A stretch of DNA of 64,000 bases, taken from NCBI GenBank assembly GCA_016801885.1, contig CM028892.1, positions 9,246,114 through 9,310,113 of the forward strand, given 5' to 3'. This DNA is from Toxotes chatareus (lineage: Eukaryota; Chordata; Actinopteri; Toxotidae). Position 1 is the first letter of the stretch, and each line of letters begins with the position of its first letter. Positions 1 to 23,277 of this stretch are shown here, one piece after another. Under the pieces are notes generated by a model, which was not told where the DNA came from, did not search any database, and saw only the letters and a list, made by a program, of their open reading frames with translations. Made by a program: the position numbers and the translations under genes.

Positions 1-100
1 CTTCCTTTTCTTACGCTCGAGCCACAGTTCAGTAAGCGCATCGCTCATCAGCTATGCTGTGGCTTATCTGGTCTGGAATCTGTAGCCCGAACAAGCACAC
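1..100 (+). pseudogene. GPR34-like receptor pseudogene fragment (TM1-TM2 part)
   Basis: Bases 1-73 align without gaps to 1671-1743 of the intact GPR34 gene with about 14 mismatches (roughly 81% identity). After that the fragment resembles the gene again from about 1803 (a match around ctgtagcc), so about 57 bases are missing. In the GPR34 frame the piece keeps FLFL, SLI, AVA and LV of the TM1-TM2 region, but changes the conserved Asp of TM2 to Tyr and meets a TAG near base 83. It is therefore a dead, partly deleted tandem copy. It is cut by the left window edge, so more of it may lie upstream. Homology fades after about base 100. Confidence 0.75.
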
Positions 101-105
101 ATACT

Positions 106-460
106 GCATGTATTCAAGACAAGATCATTCTATGCAAACAACACTCAAAACACCCCACCTCACACAGAAAAACACATTTTGTCTAAATGTAGTATTCTTG
201 CCAATTTTGGTAATTTTTTTCTGAAAGGACCCACGCAAGGCCGTCTGACAGAAGATGCTCAGGAACAAGGTGAATGAGTGAAAAGCGGTGGGGGGCTCAC
301 TTCCTGTCTTCACAGTTCTATGCTTCTTACAATCAGGAAATGGAGGGTTCTGGAGAATGTTGACTGAGCCAGAGCAAGATCACATAGATGCAGCGAGAGA
401 GAGAAAACAAGAGGCAGAAAGAAGAAGACCAGGCAGTCAGATGTGTGAAAGAGAGAGAGA

Positions 461-503
<43 letters not shown>

Positions 504-620
504 CAGAGAGAGCAAAGCTTCTCAATAAAACAAGAGGCGACAAGGACCAATACTGAAAAGAGCCTGAATGCAAGCTGAGAAAAGAGAACTGCGAGGAGGA
601 CGGGGAGGAGCAGAAACAGA
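106..620. other. Upstream flank of GPR34, with purine-rich DNA
   Basis: No gene is visible here. The stretch is purine-rich from about 385 to 600 and contains a GA microsatellite at about 449-499. Open frames across it are produced by the repeat (runs of Arg-Glu or Ser-Leu) and are not credible genes. It lies directly upstream of the GPR34 TATA box. Confidence 0.6.
449..499. repeat. (GA)n microsatellite
   Basis: About 50 bases of GA dinucleotides with a few interruptions, about 130 bases upstream of the GPR34 TATA box. GA tracts near promoters can bind GAGA-type factors, but that is only a possibility here. Confidence 0.9.
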
Positions 621-623
621 GGA

Positions 624-633
624 TTTATAAAAA
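624..633 (+). promoter_or_regulatory. TATA box of GPR34
   Basis: The sequence tttataaaaa lies about 25-30 bases upstream of a plausible start site near 655 and about 260 bases upstream of a strong splice donor at 891. A good TATA element fits a cell-type-restricted gene such as GPR34, which is microglia-enriched in mammals. Confidence 0.55.
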
Positions 634-654
634 GAGGAGTCTGCAGGCTTTATG

Positions 655-890
655 ACTCATTCAGAGAATGAAGAGAAAGGTGAAGATCGCTACAGAGAAG
701 CCTTAAGGACAAGGACTGCAGTTTTATCCCTCATGTTCATATCTCAAGTTTTACTTAACGGATCACTTTTCAACAGATTACTTCCAGCTTTTGACATTGG
801 ATGGAGGAAACTACAAACTGGACCACTGCCCTCGCCCACCTCTCTGCACATTCACACACATTTAAACTTTCTATGGGAGGAACACTGACG
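655..890 (+). other. Probable non-coding first exon of GPR34
   Basis: The interval runs from the expected start site to a strong donor (ACG|gtaagt at 891). The matching acceptor is ctcag|AACC at 1345/1346, giving a 455-base intron in the 5' UTR. GPR34 genes typically have the coding region in one exon preceded by 5' UTR exons. A 78-codon frame starts at 652, at the predicted start site; whether it is in the mRNA is unclear and it shows no known domain. Confidence 0.55.
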
Positions 891-1386
891 GTAAGTTTTC
901 TGCTTTAATCCTAACATCTGTCACCAGCAGTCAGAGAGCGACACTCACGCTCCTCAGCTTCACTGTAAAACAGTGGCACTGGAAATGATGTGTCCATGAC
1001 TGGATTTATGAGCAACACAAAGAAAATGTGGGGGGAAATTTGTGTACTTTCCTGAATATTCAATACCCTGCTTCTAAAACTCCTCTTTTCTAGGCTGCTG
1101 TATCTTTTTCATGACACTGTATAAATTACCATAGCTTCCCCTTTACACATATCTCAGCACATGACGTGTGTGACCTTTAAAACTACAAGGCACATATTAC
1201 TCACCTGTCTGCGTAACTCATAAAATACACCACCTCAGTTTTAAAGAGCACCCCATTTCCCCCTTCCTTTAAATTTGTCTAAGTTCTGCTTTTTCATTGT
1301 ATTTTTTCAGTGACAGTGAACTGTTTTTTTCCCCTTCTTCCTCAGAACCTGACTGACAACCCTGAAGCTGTCACTCCTAAAACACA

Positions 1387-2691
1387 ATGACCAAGTTCTC
1401 CACTGCCTCTTCTTTCCCCTTCACTCTTTCAACCTCTGCATCGTCCGACTCCTCCCTCCCTATCTCTGTTTCATCTCTCTCCGTTTCAATGTCATCCTTC
1501 TTGTCAGCCACCGCTCCTCCCCTTTCCTCTACTCCTTTCTCCACCTCCTCAGAGGTCTCTCGAAATCAGACTTGTTCAATTGATGACACCACCCTCCGTG
1601 TGCCGCTGACAATATTCTACTCCCTCTTCTTCTGCTTTGGGCTCGTGGGGAACCTCTTTGCCCTGTGGGTCTTCCTTTTCTTACACTCGAAACGCAATTC
1701 TGTAAGAGTATTGCTCATCAACTGTGCGGTGGCTGACCTGGTCCTGCTGGCATGCCTGCCCTTCAGGGTCCTCTACCATGTTCAGGGAAACAAGTGGTTA
1801 CTGGGACCTGTAGCCTGCAAGCTGGTGGGGAATCTATTTTATATGAACATGTATATCAGCATCATGTTACTGGGCCTCATCAGCCTGGACAGATACTTGA
1901 GGCTGAAGGGAAAGGGTAGAGCACGGAAAGGCATGATGCTGAGGCTGTGTGGGCACAGCTGGCCGTGGAGCTCGGTGGTATGCTCGGCCCTGTGGGGTCT
2001 GTCGCTATTGGCACTGGTGCCCATGATCGCCACAGCGGAGGACAAAGAGAACAGCGGCCAATGCTTCCAGTACAAGCAGCGACGCAAGGCCAAAGGGAAA
2101 GCCTACTTCAACGCGGTGCTGGTGGTCATGTTCTGGCTCGTCTTCATCGTGCTCGTGGTGTCCTATGTGAAGATTGCCTCCCAGTTGCTGAGGGTGTCAC
2201 GGGACAAGCCAGACCTTCCCAATGCACATAAATATGCAAGAACTGCCAAGAAATCCTTCTTTGTCCTCTTTCTGTTCACCGTGTGTTTTGGGCCCTACCA
2301 CGCCTTTCGCCCTGTCTACATCCTCTCCCAGCTCAGCGAAACGGTCTCGTGCGACTACTTGCAGCTGGTGGACCACACCAACGAGGTGATGCTCTTGTTC
2401 TCTGCCTTCAATAGCTGTCTGGACCCTGTCATGTACTTCCTGTTATCAGGCTCAGTGCGCAAAACCGTCCTCCAAGCACTTGGACACCGATTTGCCAGCC
2501 GGTTTCCTTACCTACGCGATGCGACGTCTAACAGCTCTACGACCGAGTTCAGGCGGCCTTCGATGCCTGCGGGTTTACCACATTCACAACTAAACACCCC
2601 CTCAGGCACCCCGAGAAACAGCATCTGCGTCATCAACTCCACCCTCCGCCGTACAGGACTGCCCATGATTACAGCACCCGGCCGACAGTGA
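1387..2691 (+). CDS. gpr34: G protein-coupled receptor 34 (lysophosphatidylserine-type receptor)
   Basis: A 434-residue, intronless class A receptor of the P2Y12-like group; the mammalian protein is a G(i)-coupled receptor linked to lysophosphatidylserine. Residues 1-65 are extracellular and unusually Ser/Thr-rich with an NQT glycosylation site. Seven membrane segments follow. Visible marks are GLVGN in TM1, LLINCAVADL in TM2, LDRY at the end of TM3, a Cys in VACKLVG and one in GQCFQY that form the extracellular disulfide, VCFGPYHAFR in TM6, and SCLDPVMYF (the DPxxY form of NPxxY) in TM7. GNLFYMNMYISI and KYARTAKKSF match GPR34 closely. The cytoplasmic tail is about 80 residues and rich in Ser/Thr. 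The start is the first in-frame ATG, 41 bases after the UTR acceptor. It sits inside a CASK intron on the opposite strand. Teleosts have several gpr34 paralogues, so the exact letter (a/b/like) is open. Confidence 0.95.
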   Translation: MTKFSTASSFPFTLSTSASSDSSLPISVSSLSVSMSSFLSATAPPLSSTPFSTSSEVSRNQTCSIDDTTLRVPLTIFYSLFFCFGLVGNLFALWVFLFLHSKRNSVRVLLINCAVADLVLLACLPFRVLYHVQGNKWLLGPVACKLVGNLFYMNMYISIMLLGLISLDRYLRLKGKGRARKGMMLRLCGHSWPWSSVVCSALWGLSLLALVPMIATAEDKENSGQCFQYKQRRKAKGKAYFNAVLVVMFWLVFIVLVVSYVKIASQLLRVSRDKPDLPNAHKYARTAKKSFFVLFLFTVCFGPYHAFRPVYILSQLSETVSCDYLQLVDHTNEVMLLFSAFNSCLDPVMYFLLSGSVRKTVLQALGHRFASRFPYLRDATSNSSTTEFRRPSMPAGLPHSQLNTPSGTPRNSICVINSTLRRTGLPMITAPGRQ

Positions 2692-2722
2692 TCACGAGTC
2701 TGACTGGCCCCAAATACAAAGA

Positions 2723-2813
2723 AATAAAAACTTTACATAGGCTGGACTGATCAGCTAATTCTCTGTAAAACTGAGCAAAGCATTTCTTCACATATTTGAT
2801 TCACAAAAATAAA
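2723..2813 (+). terminator. Polyadenylation signals of GPR34
   Basis: AATAAA hexamers occur at 2723-2728 and 2808-2813, 30-120 bases after the GPR34 stop codon, the second followed by a T-rich stretch. Either would give a very short 3' UTR. Confidence 0.65.
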
Positions 2814-2829
2814 AACATGTTTGTTTTTT

Positions 2830-3615
2830 TTACTACTGACTTATTCTTACTGTCTTACCTGTGCTTAGAGGAAATCACTGTATAAAATCTACTTTAAAGA
2901 GTAATGTCTCAGCGGAGGCATTATAGTGATGACCATGACAACAGCTTTTCCATGAATACATGCCATGATTATTATCCATCAGAGAACTATAATGTTTCTT
3001 AAAATATAAATGTGTATATAGCCAATAATGGACTGTACCAAATGAATAAATTTTTTAACAAGCACATTTTGGCTTTTGATAAAAAACATATATCTATTTT
3101 CAATATTAATATAATCATGTCCCTTTGAAAGTACAGAGGTGAACAGACGGAAACACAGTCTTGTGATAATGGGACATTTCCTCCCTCACACACAAGACAG
3201 ACACACGCAGCAGCTCAGTCTGCTTAGATAGCTTATAGACAGGACAAACCAATGAGTGACCGGTTTAGTCTGTTAATTTAACAGGACTCAGAAATTACTA
3301 CACGGTTTCTAAATCGTCCTGACGGGGTCCGCTAAAGTACGGGTTTACAGACTAACAGGTCTGTAAAGTGCTAAGTCTAAAAGCCACATAATTACTATGC
3401 TAAGTTATGTACTGTATGTCAGTGGGAGTGTTTACTTCCTTTGACCTTTATCTCCCCTCAGATGTAGATAACCATCTTCTCAGAACAGAACATGATATCT
3501 ATTATCCTATTTACTAGGCTTGTTGCTAAAACTTCTAACATCTCCTGTCGGCTGCTGTCACTATGACACCAGTAGTTTCAGTGACTTGGTCTGGGACACA
3601 AAGAAAAGAGCTTAC
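2830..3615 (-). other. CASK intron 5 (part)
   Basis: AT-rich intronic DNA between the GPR34 3' end and CASK exon 5. I see no coding exon or recognisable element in it. On the minus strand it is downstream of CASK exon 5; the next CASK exon is beyond the left edge. Confidence 0.7.
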
Positions 3616-16085
<12,470 letters not shown>

Positions 16086-17050
16086 CGTCATTCAGGTAAA
16101 GGAGGACGATCTCCACAAGATATCCTGCCCACACGGCTTTTGGGGGAATCGACGATAACGTATTCTCTTGCTGAATGGAGTTACTGTTGTGCCAGACTGC
16201 ACACTGCTGGCAATTAAATCCCCCCAATGTCAGTGTCAGGAAATTCAGTGGCCACTCAAGAGTCCAAGTTAACCGGCTAGCCACATTAGCTGGCGTCCTA
16301 GGATGTCACACCGCGGCCGCGCCTTCTCCTAGGCTTCTCTCCCGGTGCGCTAGCTAGCCAACGAGCTAGCTAAACAGTAGCCACAGACCAGACCCCAGGG
16401 CGTGGAGACCTCCTCGCTCGTTTGCAGAAAAACACCCCTCTTTGCATGCCTCGGCTTTGTATATTATTGTTGGATACTGCCAGTTCCAAAACTCAGTCAC
16501 CAGCATCCACGGACACTTCCCCTCACCGACAAAGATGCTCTCTTCACCGCAAGCTAGCTAGGCTCTGGAAAATGGTTGGTTAGCTAGGTTAACGTGAGCT
16601 AGCTGTCGTTGGAGTAACCGGTTGAATCGCACCGTTACTGCACCGAGCACACCCAGTGTATCACCGAAGGCTTATCCCACCGAAAACGTAATGTGACCGG
16701 GGTGCAATATGCTTCAGCTTCCCGACCCCAAATGGAAGATTTTCACTTTCATGTCGACGTTTGCTCGGCTGTATACACCGTCCGTGATGGTGAATATTGA
16801 TTTTTTTCGCGTATTCCAACGCAGCCCACCCTTCGCCCGCCGTTGCTCCAGTTCCTGTGCTGGCTCAGACGCTGGCTGGCTTCGACTGGCTGTTCCTTCG
16901 ACTTCCAGAAATGCCAGGTCCCTCCCCCTACCGTTCAGGAAACTGGTCCGGCCAGAGCCAAAATGGCCGTTGAGAGTGGGCACACATACGTAATTCAGCG
17001 TCACTCGAGCCAAGATGGTGTTCAAAGGGGGTGCGATTTAGGTGCAGTTT
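16086..17050 (-). promoter_or_regulatory. CASK 5' UTR and CpG-containing promoter region
   Basis: Directly upstream of the CASK start codon. The interval has many CpG dinucleotides (a NotI-like gcggccgc at about 16313), no TATA box at a useful distance, and a dense cluster of CTAGC/GCTAGC motifs at 16270-16610. This fits a CpG-type promoter for a broadly expressed gene. The transcription start cannot be fixed from sequence. Confidence 0.6.
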
Positions 17051-18985
17051 CCTAATCTTCTCCAACGTTTTCCGCGCAAGCGTCGACCATCCAAACCCCA
17101 TCACCTTACGTCAGCCTTTCCCCATCTTTTCTCCATCCTTTTAACATGCAGTTTATTCCTCTCTAAAGTCCTCTGTCAGAAAGAACTTATATACTTACAT
17201 AATGTCTGCCAGCCATACCAATGAACAGGTGCATTTTCTTACATGTATATACATATATACAGGGAACATTGCAATTTTCAGTGATTCCCAAATTCCCATG
17301 GGTCGTTAGGGAGGTTCCTCAGCAAAATGAGGGGCTGCTTAATGTCTATTATTTCATTAATGCGATGAATGGGAACAATGATACAGATGTGTGTACAGCC
17401 ACTGGAATTTGGATCATTATCTAGCAAATCTTAAGCCTTTTCTCTGATGGGTAATAGGTAATGTTTTGGAAAAAGACTCTGCAGAGACGTTTTAGAGGCG
17501 ATTAGTGTGCAGTACTGTTAGGATTAAGCAGATTTACTTGCAGTAATCTGTCTGCAGGTGCTGGAGTTCCTTTGGGCAGGTGGCAGGTGCAGGGACGCAG
17601 GTGTAGTTTCCTCAGGTGTGCCAGCAAAAACCCTGAGATGTGTTGTTGATACCACCTAGAGGTGATGAAAGGAATCATGTTCCATCATGTACCATGTTCC
17701 ATTTTGAGCACCTTCTGAAGTAGAGCAATACATTTCAACATAACAGGAGATAAACCGATAGAAAGCAGTGGGAAGTTCTGACTGATTCGCCTGATATACA
17801 ATTATCTCTCAACATAATGTTATAAAGTATGACCATGCCAAAACTATTTGTTTGCCTGTGTATACGTATAGACAAAAACGTAACTAACAGAAAAGAGTAA
17901 GTAACAAAAACACAGGCTTGAGCTGAGAAATGTAAGTAACAAAAAGCAATAGATGTCCTCCCAGGCAGAAAGTTGAACTCAGCCATGCAGATGGTGATAA
18001 ACAAAGACATCTGGTGCCACTAGAGTGTGCTGTTCTCTAATGGCACCCTCTGCAGTTTCCATGGCGCTGCATCCCTTCTGCTCACACATCATCAGTGAAC
18101 CTCCCCCATTGGTTGGAATCTACCAGCAGCTACCAATAATGCGATTGGCTGTTGATGTGGTCATCATACTGTATGTATGGCAGCGTATGTGCCATTGAAC
18201 AGGCTTCCATTCAATACATAGGTACTTGCGAAACATACAAATGCACACACGTACACACAAGGTCACACAAATATAAGATAAGGGCAAATGGAAGATTAGA
18301 CACAATTTGAAGGAAAGTAAGTTAGGTAAGTAAATGATAGAAATGGCAAAAAGAAAAGAGGAATAAATAGAAAGTAGGGAGACACCACACATGGGGAAAA
18401 AAAGAAAAGAGCACAGTTTCCATGGTAACAGGGAGGGGAACCGTTTTGGTGGTTGCATGTGAAACTAGCAGCTATTGAAAAAAGCACATACACCAATACA
18501 AATACCCACACTTGTTTTTGTCACTTGAGAGGACGATGCATTGACTCAGATTTGACCGTAACTACTATACACACAACCTCGTCCCTTGCCCTAACGTTAA
18601 TCTACCACCTTACTAAAAAAAATAAGAGAAATCTTAACCCTAAAATGAATTGTTTAGTGTTTGTTGTTTTGCTGTTGAACCTCTGCTGTCATTCTAGGCA
18701 GCACAATATGTTGTTTATAAACCCTGCAGCACCCCGAAAATACACTGATAAATAAGTAGGAGCACAGCTCCGTCCAGAATCTGTGCACAACTGTAGCCAC
18801 AAAGAGGCAAAAAGAAAGCACAGGCAGCTTTTTTATTTAATCGTTAGTGTGCATATGCCTCAACTTCTCTCGACTTTTCTTTCTTTTTTTTTTTTAAGTT
18901 CCCTTCATTTTATTTTATAAATGAACACATTTTATATCTACTTTACTGTGAAAAAGGATTAAAATCCCACTTCCTGTTTGTATTG
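17051..18985. other. CASK-CENPL intergenic region
   Basis: AT-rich DNA between the divergent CASK and CENPL genes, with no supported gene. Open frames here have no family resemblance and no splice context. A long A/T run occurs around 18880-18900. Confidence 0.65.
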
Positions 18986-18989
18986 ATGT

Positions 18990-19040
18990 GATTGGCTAAT
19001 TCTAACCGCGCAGACTCCTGGGAAAGCGCGATGTTCAAAT
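18990..19040 (+). promoter_or_regulatory. CENPL promoter: CCAAT box and possible CHR element
   Basis: gattggct at 18990-18997 is an inverted CCAAT (NF-Y) box with a good flank. ttcaaa at 19034-19039 is the reverse complement of TTTGAA, the classic cell-cycle genes homology region (CHR). The spacing is about 40 bases and both lie within 85 bases of the start codon. NF-Y plus CHR is the usual layout of DREAM/MuvB-controlled G2/M genes, which suits a kinetochore gene. Confidence 0.45.
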
Positions 19041-19070
19041 TCGTTTCCGGTTTCATTCGCTACGCAAGAC

Positions 19071-21110
19071 ATGGATCGATATCGTAACAGGTAAAACTTT
19101 ATCTATTACATACACAATAAACAAACTATTTTCTACAGAATTTTTACCTTCGCCACCAAAATAGCGCAGTTTGTCCGACGGTGTATTACGGCTCCTCTAA
19201 GATGGACATTCGACGTTGTTATGTTCAATTCTTCTGACAAAAAGAGGCTTTATCTAACGTTTCTTGTTATATTTCTTTTGATAAGATCTCTAAACATGCA
19301 AGAAGTGCACATACGATGTCCGGACAGTGAATTTTCTGTGCTATGTTACTGCGAATGGAGCGTAAGAAGAAAGCAGTAGCCTATTAGCTAAGTTTTGGTC
19401 TGTGTCTGCTTGTTGTTGTTGTTGCTGCTGCTGCTGTTGTTGTTTTTAAAGTAACCTTTATTCAAGCTGCTGTTCAAGTTGAGTTATTCAAGTTTATCTT
19501 TTGAGTATCAAAGATTCACCCCATGTAGGATTGACAGGTGGCAGCAAAAATATGAAATTTCATCATGTAATAGAACATGGTTATAACACTTACAGGGAGG
19601 GAGTTTTCAGTACTCTATTAATACCACAGTTTGGCTGCAAGTTCTACAAAAGACAATGCAATCACTACCTGTATTACCGTAGTAAAGACCAGAAGAAACT
19701 GATATTATGGTGATCTGTGTGTGACTTTCAGTGTGGTGAGGACTCCCCTCAACAGTGTTGTTGTTAAGAGAAGGAGCAAAAGCAAGAGCTACCGGCAGTC
19801 TTACCGCAGCTGCTTAGGTGCTGCTTCACGGCTCGGCCTGACTCCAGCGTTGACAACACGGAGGCTCAACACCAGCAGAAGAGTTCCAAAGTCACACAAT
19901 ATCACTGTGAGTCAATCCACACTATTTTTATCTGTTTTTGTTCCATTAAACATTCATAATAAATAGCAACGAGAAAGAGAGACATAATGGTCATCTTCTT
20001 TATCTTTCCTTGCCACAGGAGAAGGTGAATCCAGAGCAGCTGGCCTTACTTTTGAAGACGGAGTGGAAGCTGTCGTATGTTACTCCTCTGTATCAGTTCA
20101 GACACACCCAGCTGAAGAGCTACTCCAGGCAGCTCTCAGCATTTATTGCTGCAGAGAAGCAGCAAGGCTTGGCAGTGGAAGTGGATGGATTACAGAGCAG
20201 CTACAGAGTGTCCTTTTCTGTGGTGCATGGAATGACAGAGACGGACGACGATGCTGAGACTGTCCTCATACAGGTAAGCACGGGATTCTGTTGCTCTCCA
20301 TGTGACTCTGAAACTGCATATTGCTCTTTCTAACTGTTCCCTTTCCCACCACAGATCCGCTCAAAGCCATCGTTCGCCAAGCAAGACGAACCCCAGAGTC
20401 CATTATGGAGCGGCTGGCTGACCTGCATCAACGGCAACCCCGATTACCTGCGCTCTCTTCCAAAAGACTTCACCTGTCTGCCGCTCTTTTGCAGCAGTGG
20501 GTCAGAGGTTCTCTCTACACTGGTTAAATCCTGGTTCCAGCAGACATTTGACTGCTGCTTTGGGCCCCTGGAAATCAGCCATACCAGCCTTCAGTGGCTG
20601 GTGGTATTATGGACTAACTGCCACAATGAATCCAGCATCCAGCACCTCAAAATGATTTGGACTCTTCCAGTTTTGCCACCACTTCAGATCACCTATACAG
20701 TTAACCCCCAAGATGCCTGGGAGCTGTGGAGCAGTGTGAGAAAGGAGGAGAATGAAGGAGGGGAAGAGGAGGAGGAGAAGGGGAGTAGTATTGATATTAA
20801 AGTGGTGATGAGGTTCATGCAGGGGCTGAAGAGCCACTTCTACAGACACTTCAGGATGGATCTATCTGCAGGAAGTCTGAAACAGGTCTCCACAGCACTG
20901 GGTTCAGCAAAGTACAGCGGCAGGATCAAGGTACCATCTGACAGAAACTGCTGCTTTTCATTAGATAGATTTCAGTCTTTTTTTAACACAAAGAAGGATG
21001 TGTACTAATATTGTTTTCCTTTCCTTTCCTTTCAGATCTCCAACAGCAGATACATGATGACCACCCTGACACTGCTGACAGAGTGTGCCCTCCTCAAAAT
21101 GCCCATGTAA
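19071..21110 (+). CDS. cenpl: Centromere protein L
   Basis: Subunit of the constitutive centromere-associated network; with CENP-N it binds CENP-A nucleosomes at the inner kinetochore. Five coding exons: 19071-19090, 19732-19906, 20019-20273, 20355-20930 and 21036-21110, giving 366 residues (human 344). Phases agree at all four introns. Recognised segments are LTPLYQF-type text in exon 3 (VTPLYQFRHTQLKSYSRQL), AFIAAEKQQGLAVEV, DFTCLPLF and WFQQTFDCCFGPL in exon 4, and HFYRHFRMDLSAGSL near the end, all matching human CENP-L. Residues 1-65 are basic and Ser/Arg-rich, as in the family's disordered N terminus. A Glu-rich insert sits at about 20745-20785. The start is the ATG that opens a 20-base first exon; an ATG at 19031 is out of frame. 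AATAAA follows the stop directly at 21113. Confidence 0.95.
19411..19446. repeat. (TTG)n/(CTG)n triplet repeat
   Basis: About eleven TTG/CTG triplets in CENPL intron 1. Short and interrupted. Confidence 0.8.
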
Positions 21111-21112
21111 TG

Positions 21113-21118
21113 AATAAA
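21113..21118 (+). terminator. Proximal polyadenylation signal of CENPL
   Basis: AATAAA begins three bases after the CENPL stop codon. A second AATAAA at 21557-21562 is a possible distal site. Use of the first would leave almost no 3' UTR. Confidence 0.6.
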
Positions 21119-21957
21119 GACTTTTAACTAGCAGGAAATGCAATATTGCAATGACAGTGACAGCCTGAAAAGACTAGACATTATTTACAGCCCTTTTTTA
21201 AATTATACTTTTTTTTTTTTTTTTTAGTAAATGTAAATCTTTTTCTCATAACATGAAATGGAAATGCTTTTTTTTTTTTTACAATATTATCTGTAATGAA
21301 AGTACAGCAGATTCACATTCTGGCTATATTTTCCTTTCAGTTTCTAACACCTGAACAGATATTAAACATAGGTAATCCCATGGCCATAATTATTATCAGT
21401 ATGCACAGAGGAAAAAGTCCTTGTGTTCCACATTTGCCATGTTGTTTACTTGCTCTTCTGTGTTGTTTACTTTTAATTGTGTGTTCCACCTCTTCTTGTA
21501 AATACTGTATATCTTTATGTCTAGTTATTTACATAGTTTTGTCATTCATAGCTGTAAATAAAACCAAAAACGGACACAGACTGGTGTTTAATAGTCTGAC
21601 TGTATTGGTTCGGGATAGATTCACAGTTTTTCACGTCTGTCTTAAAACATGAGTCATGTGCCCAGAAGACTTACTTTTGTATTATTGGAACTGTATTTGC
21701 TCCAGCTCTACATGAATTTCTCCCTTTTTACACCTACAAATTCAACAAGCCTGTCAATAAATTCAGTTGCAGTTGAACTGGCAAAATGGTGCAACCTCCC
21801 TCCCCAGTTACAACTTGAAGCAACATACGATTTCCAACCTTTTTTAGTCCCTCATTTCCCCCGAAAATCTCAAATCATTCTTGGATCCTGACAACTCCAG
21901 ACCAACATATTCACACTTCAGTTCATATTATTGTTACTCAAAAGAAAATCAGGCAAC

Positions 21958-23277
21958 TTTATTTCAAAAGAGACACCCAACAAAATTCACACAGCTCAAA
22001 TAACATTATAAAAAATAACATTAAATAGAAACAATGAGGGAGTATGAGCATTCATAATGCCAGTTGGAGACACAACAAGCTCTTCAAACAAAACTCACAT
22101 ATGACACATTACTGTATATTGCACTGGAAGAAAAAGGCAAAAAACAAAATAAGCAACTTGTGATCAATTTAACTGGTGTCTATGTGTGGATGTCCTGTCT
22201 GCACTGAACTGAATTAATGTGATAAAGCACAACTCGGCAGCATCGCTGTTGTGTTACTGCTACAGCGACACCACTAAATGCACAATGACAATAGCGAGGG
22301 CGTAGGAGTCACAATCGCTGCTCCATTGTGCTCTTTAATGGCAGGACTGGTGTCTCTTTTGGTGTCTAGCTTGTGATGGTAGTAATTAGTGTACAGCAGA
22401 TGCTCATCCTGTCATTAAAGGGCATTGTGAAGCTGAGGATTGTGGGAATATATAATCTGTATTTAATACTCTTTGTAGGCAATTTAAAGTACAGAATATT
22501 AACAGATTTATCATTTAGTTGTATTATATGTTTATGATATGTGTTGTATATCAATAAGAACTCCTGCCTGCAAAAATACCCTTTTGTTTCAACCCCCAGT
22601 CACTGTGACAAACTTTAAAAACAGGACTGTGTTTGCTTACATGCTTAAATGGCACATAAACTCGCCAAACTTCACAGTTACATAAAAAAATACCTCTAAG
22701 CACTAGACTGGGGGGTGGTGTTAACTTCCCACTCTGCTGCCTTCCATGTTGTTTATATAATATTTACTCTTGTGTGGGTATTTACGGCTCTGAAAAGGGG
22801 CTGGCTATATGTTTACAATGGCGCCCACACGTGCCAACATGGAACAATATGAGATCAGCATCCACCGAGCAAATACACAAGGGGATGGACAGTCCACACA
22901 TATTTGTGCTAGTCTGTGGCAGCTTGACATATTTAGCATTCTGGTAAAGATCATGATGGGTCCCACAAAAGACAGCCTTCACAGTACAATCAAGAACCAC
23001 AGTTCTCCACTGACTTCCTCATACACACTTCAGAATGTGCTCTTAACCTCCATCCCCCTAAAGGAAATAATTAGCTAGGATTGATTTAAAAGTAGAACAC
23101 GGTTAATACTACTGTCACAACAGATCATGCTTCAATGTTCAACATAACCCCCCTGTTCAGTTCATTAAAAGATAAATCAATGCACACATGGGGCAGAGAG
23201 GTAAACAATGGAGAGGAAAGTGACCTATGTAGTGATGAGATTCACAGTAAGTGGAGACTGCAACGTGTGCAGCAGCT
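21958..23277 (-). other. Probable FUNDC1 3' UTR
   Basis: From the FUNDC1 stop codon to tttatt at 21958-21963, which is AATAAA on the minus strand. This would give a 3' UTR of about 1.3 kb ending about 0.4-0.85 kb from the CENPL poly(A) sites. No other gene is visible. The extent is inferred from the signal alone; other minus-strand signals could be used. Confidence 0.45.

Noticed and set aside
288..578. 96-codon open frame rich in Arg-Glu upstream of GPR34
   Set aside because: It is produced by the GA microsatellite; both strands are open for the same reason and there is no domain.
652..888. 78-codon frame in the GPR34 first exon as a separate protein gene
   Set aside because: It starts at the predicted transcription start, shows no domain, and lies in a 5' UTR exon. 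At most it is an upstream open frame.
16709..17055. Overlapping open frames of 70-103 codons upstream of CASK
   Set aside because: They arise from CpG-rich promoter DNA open on both strands, with no family resemblance or splice context.
19031..19070. Upstream ATG of CENPL at 19031 as the start codon
   Set aside because: It is out of frame with exon 1 and reaches a stop soon; the ATG at 19071 joins in phase with exon 2.
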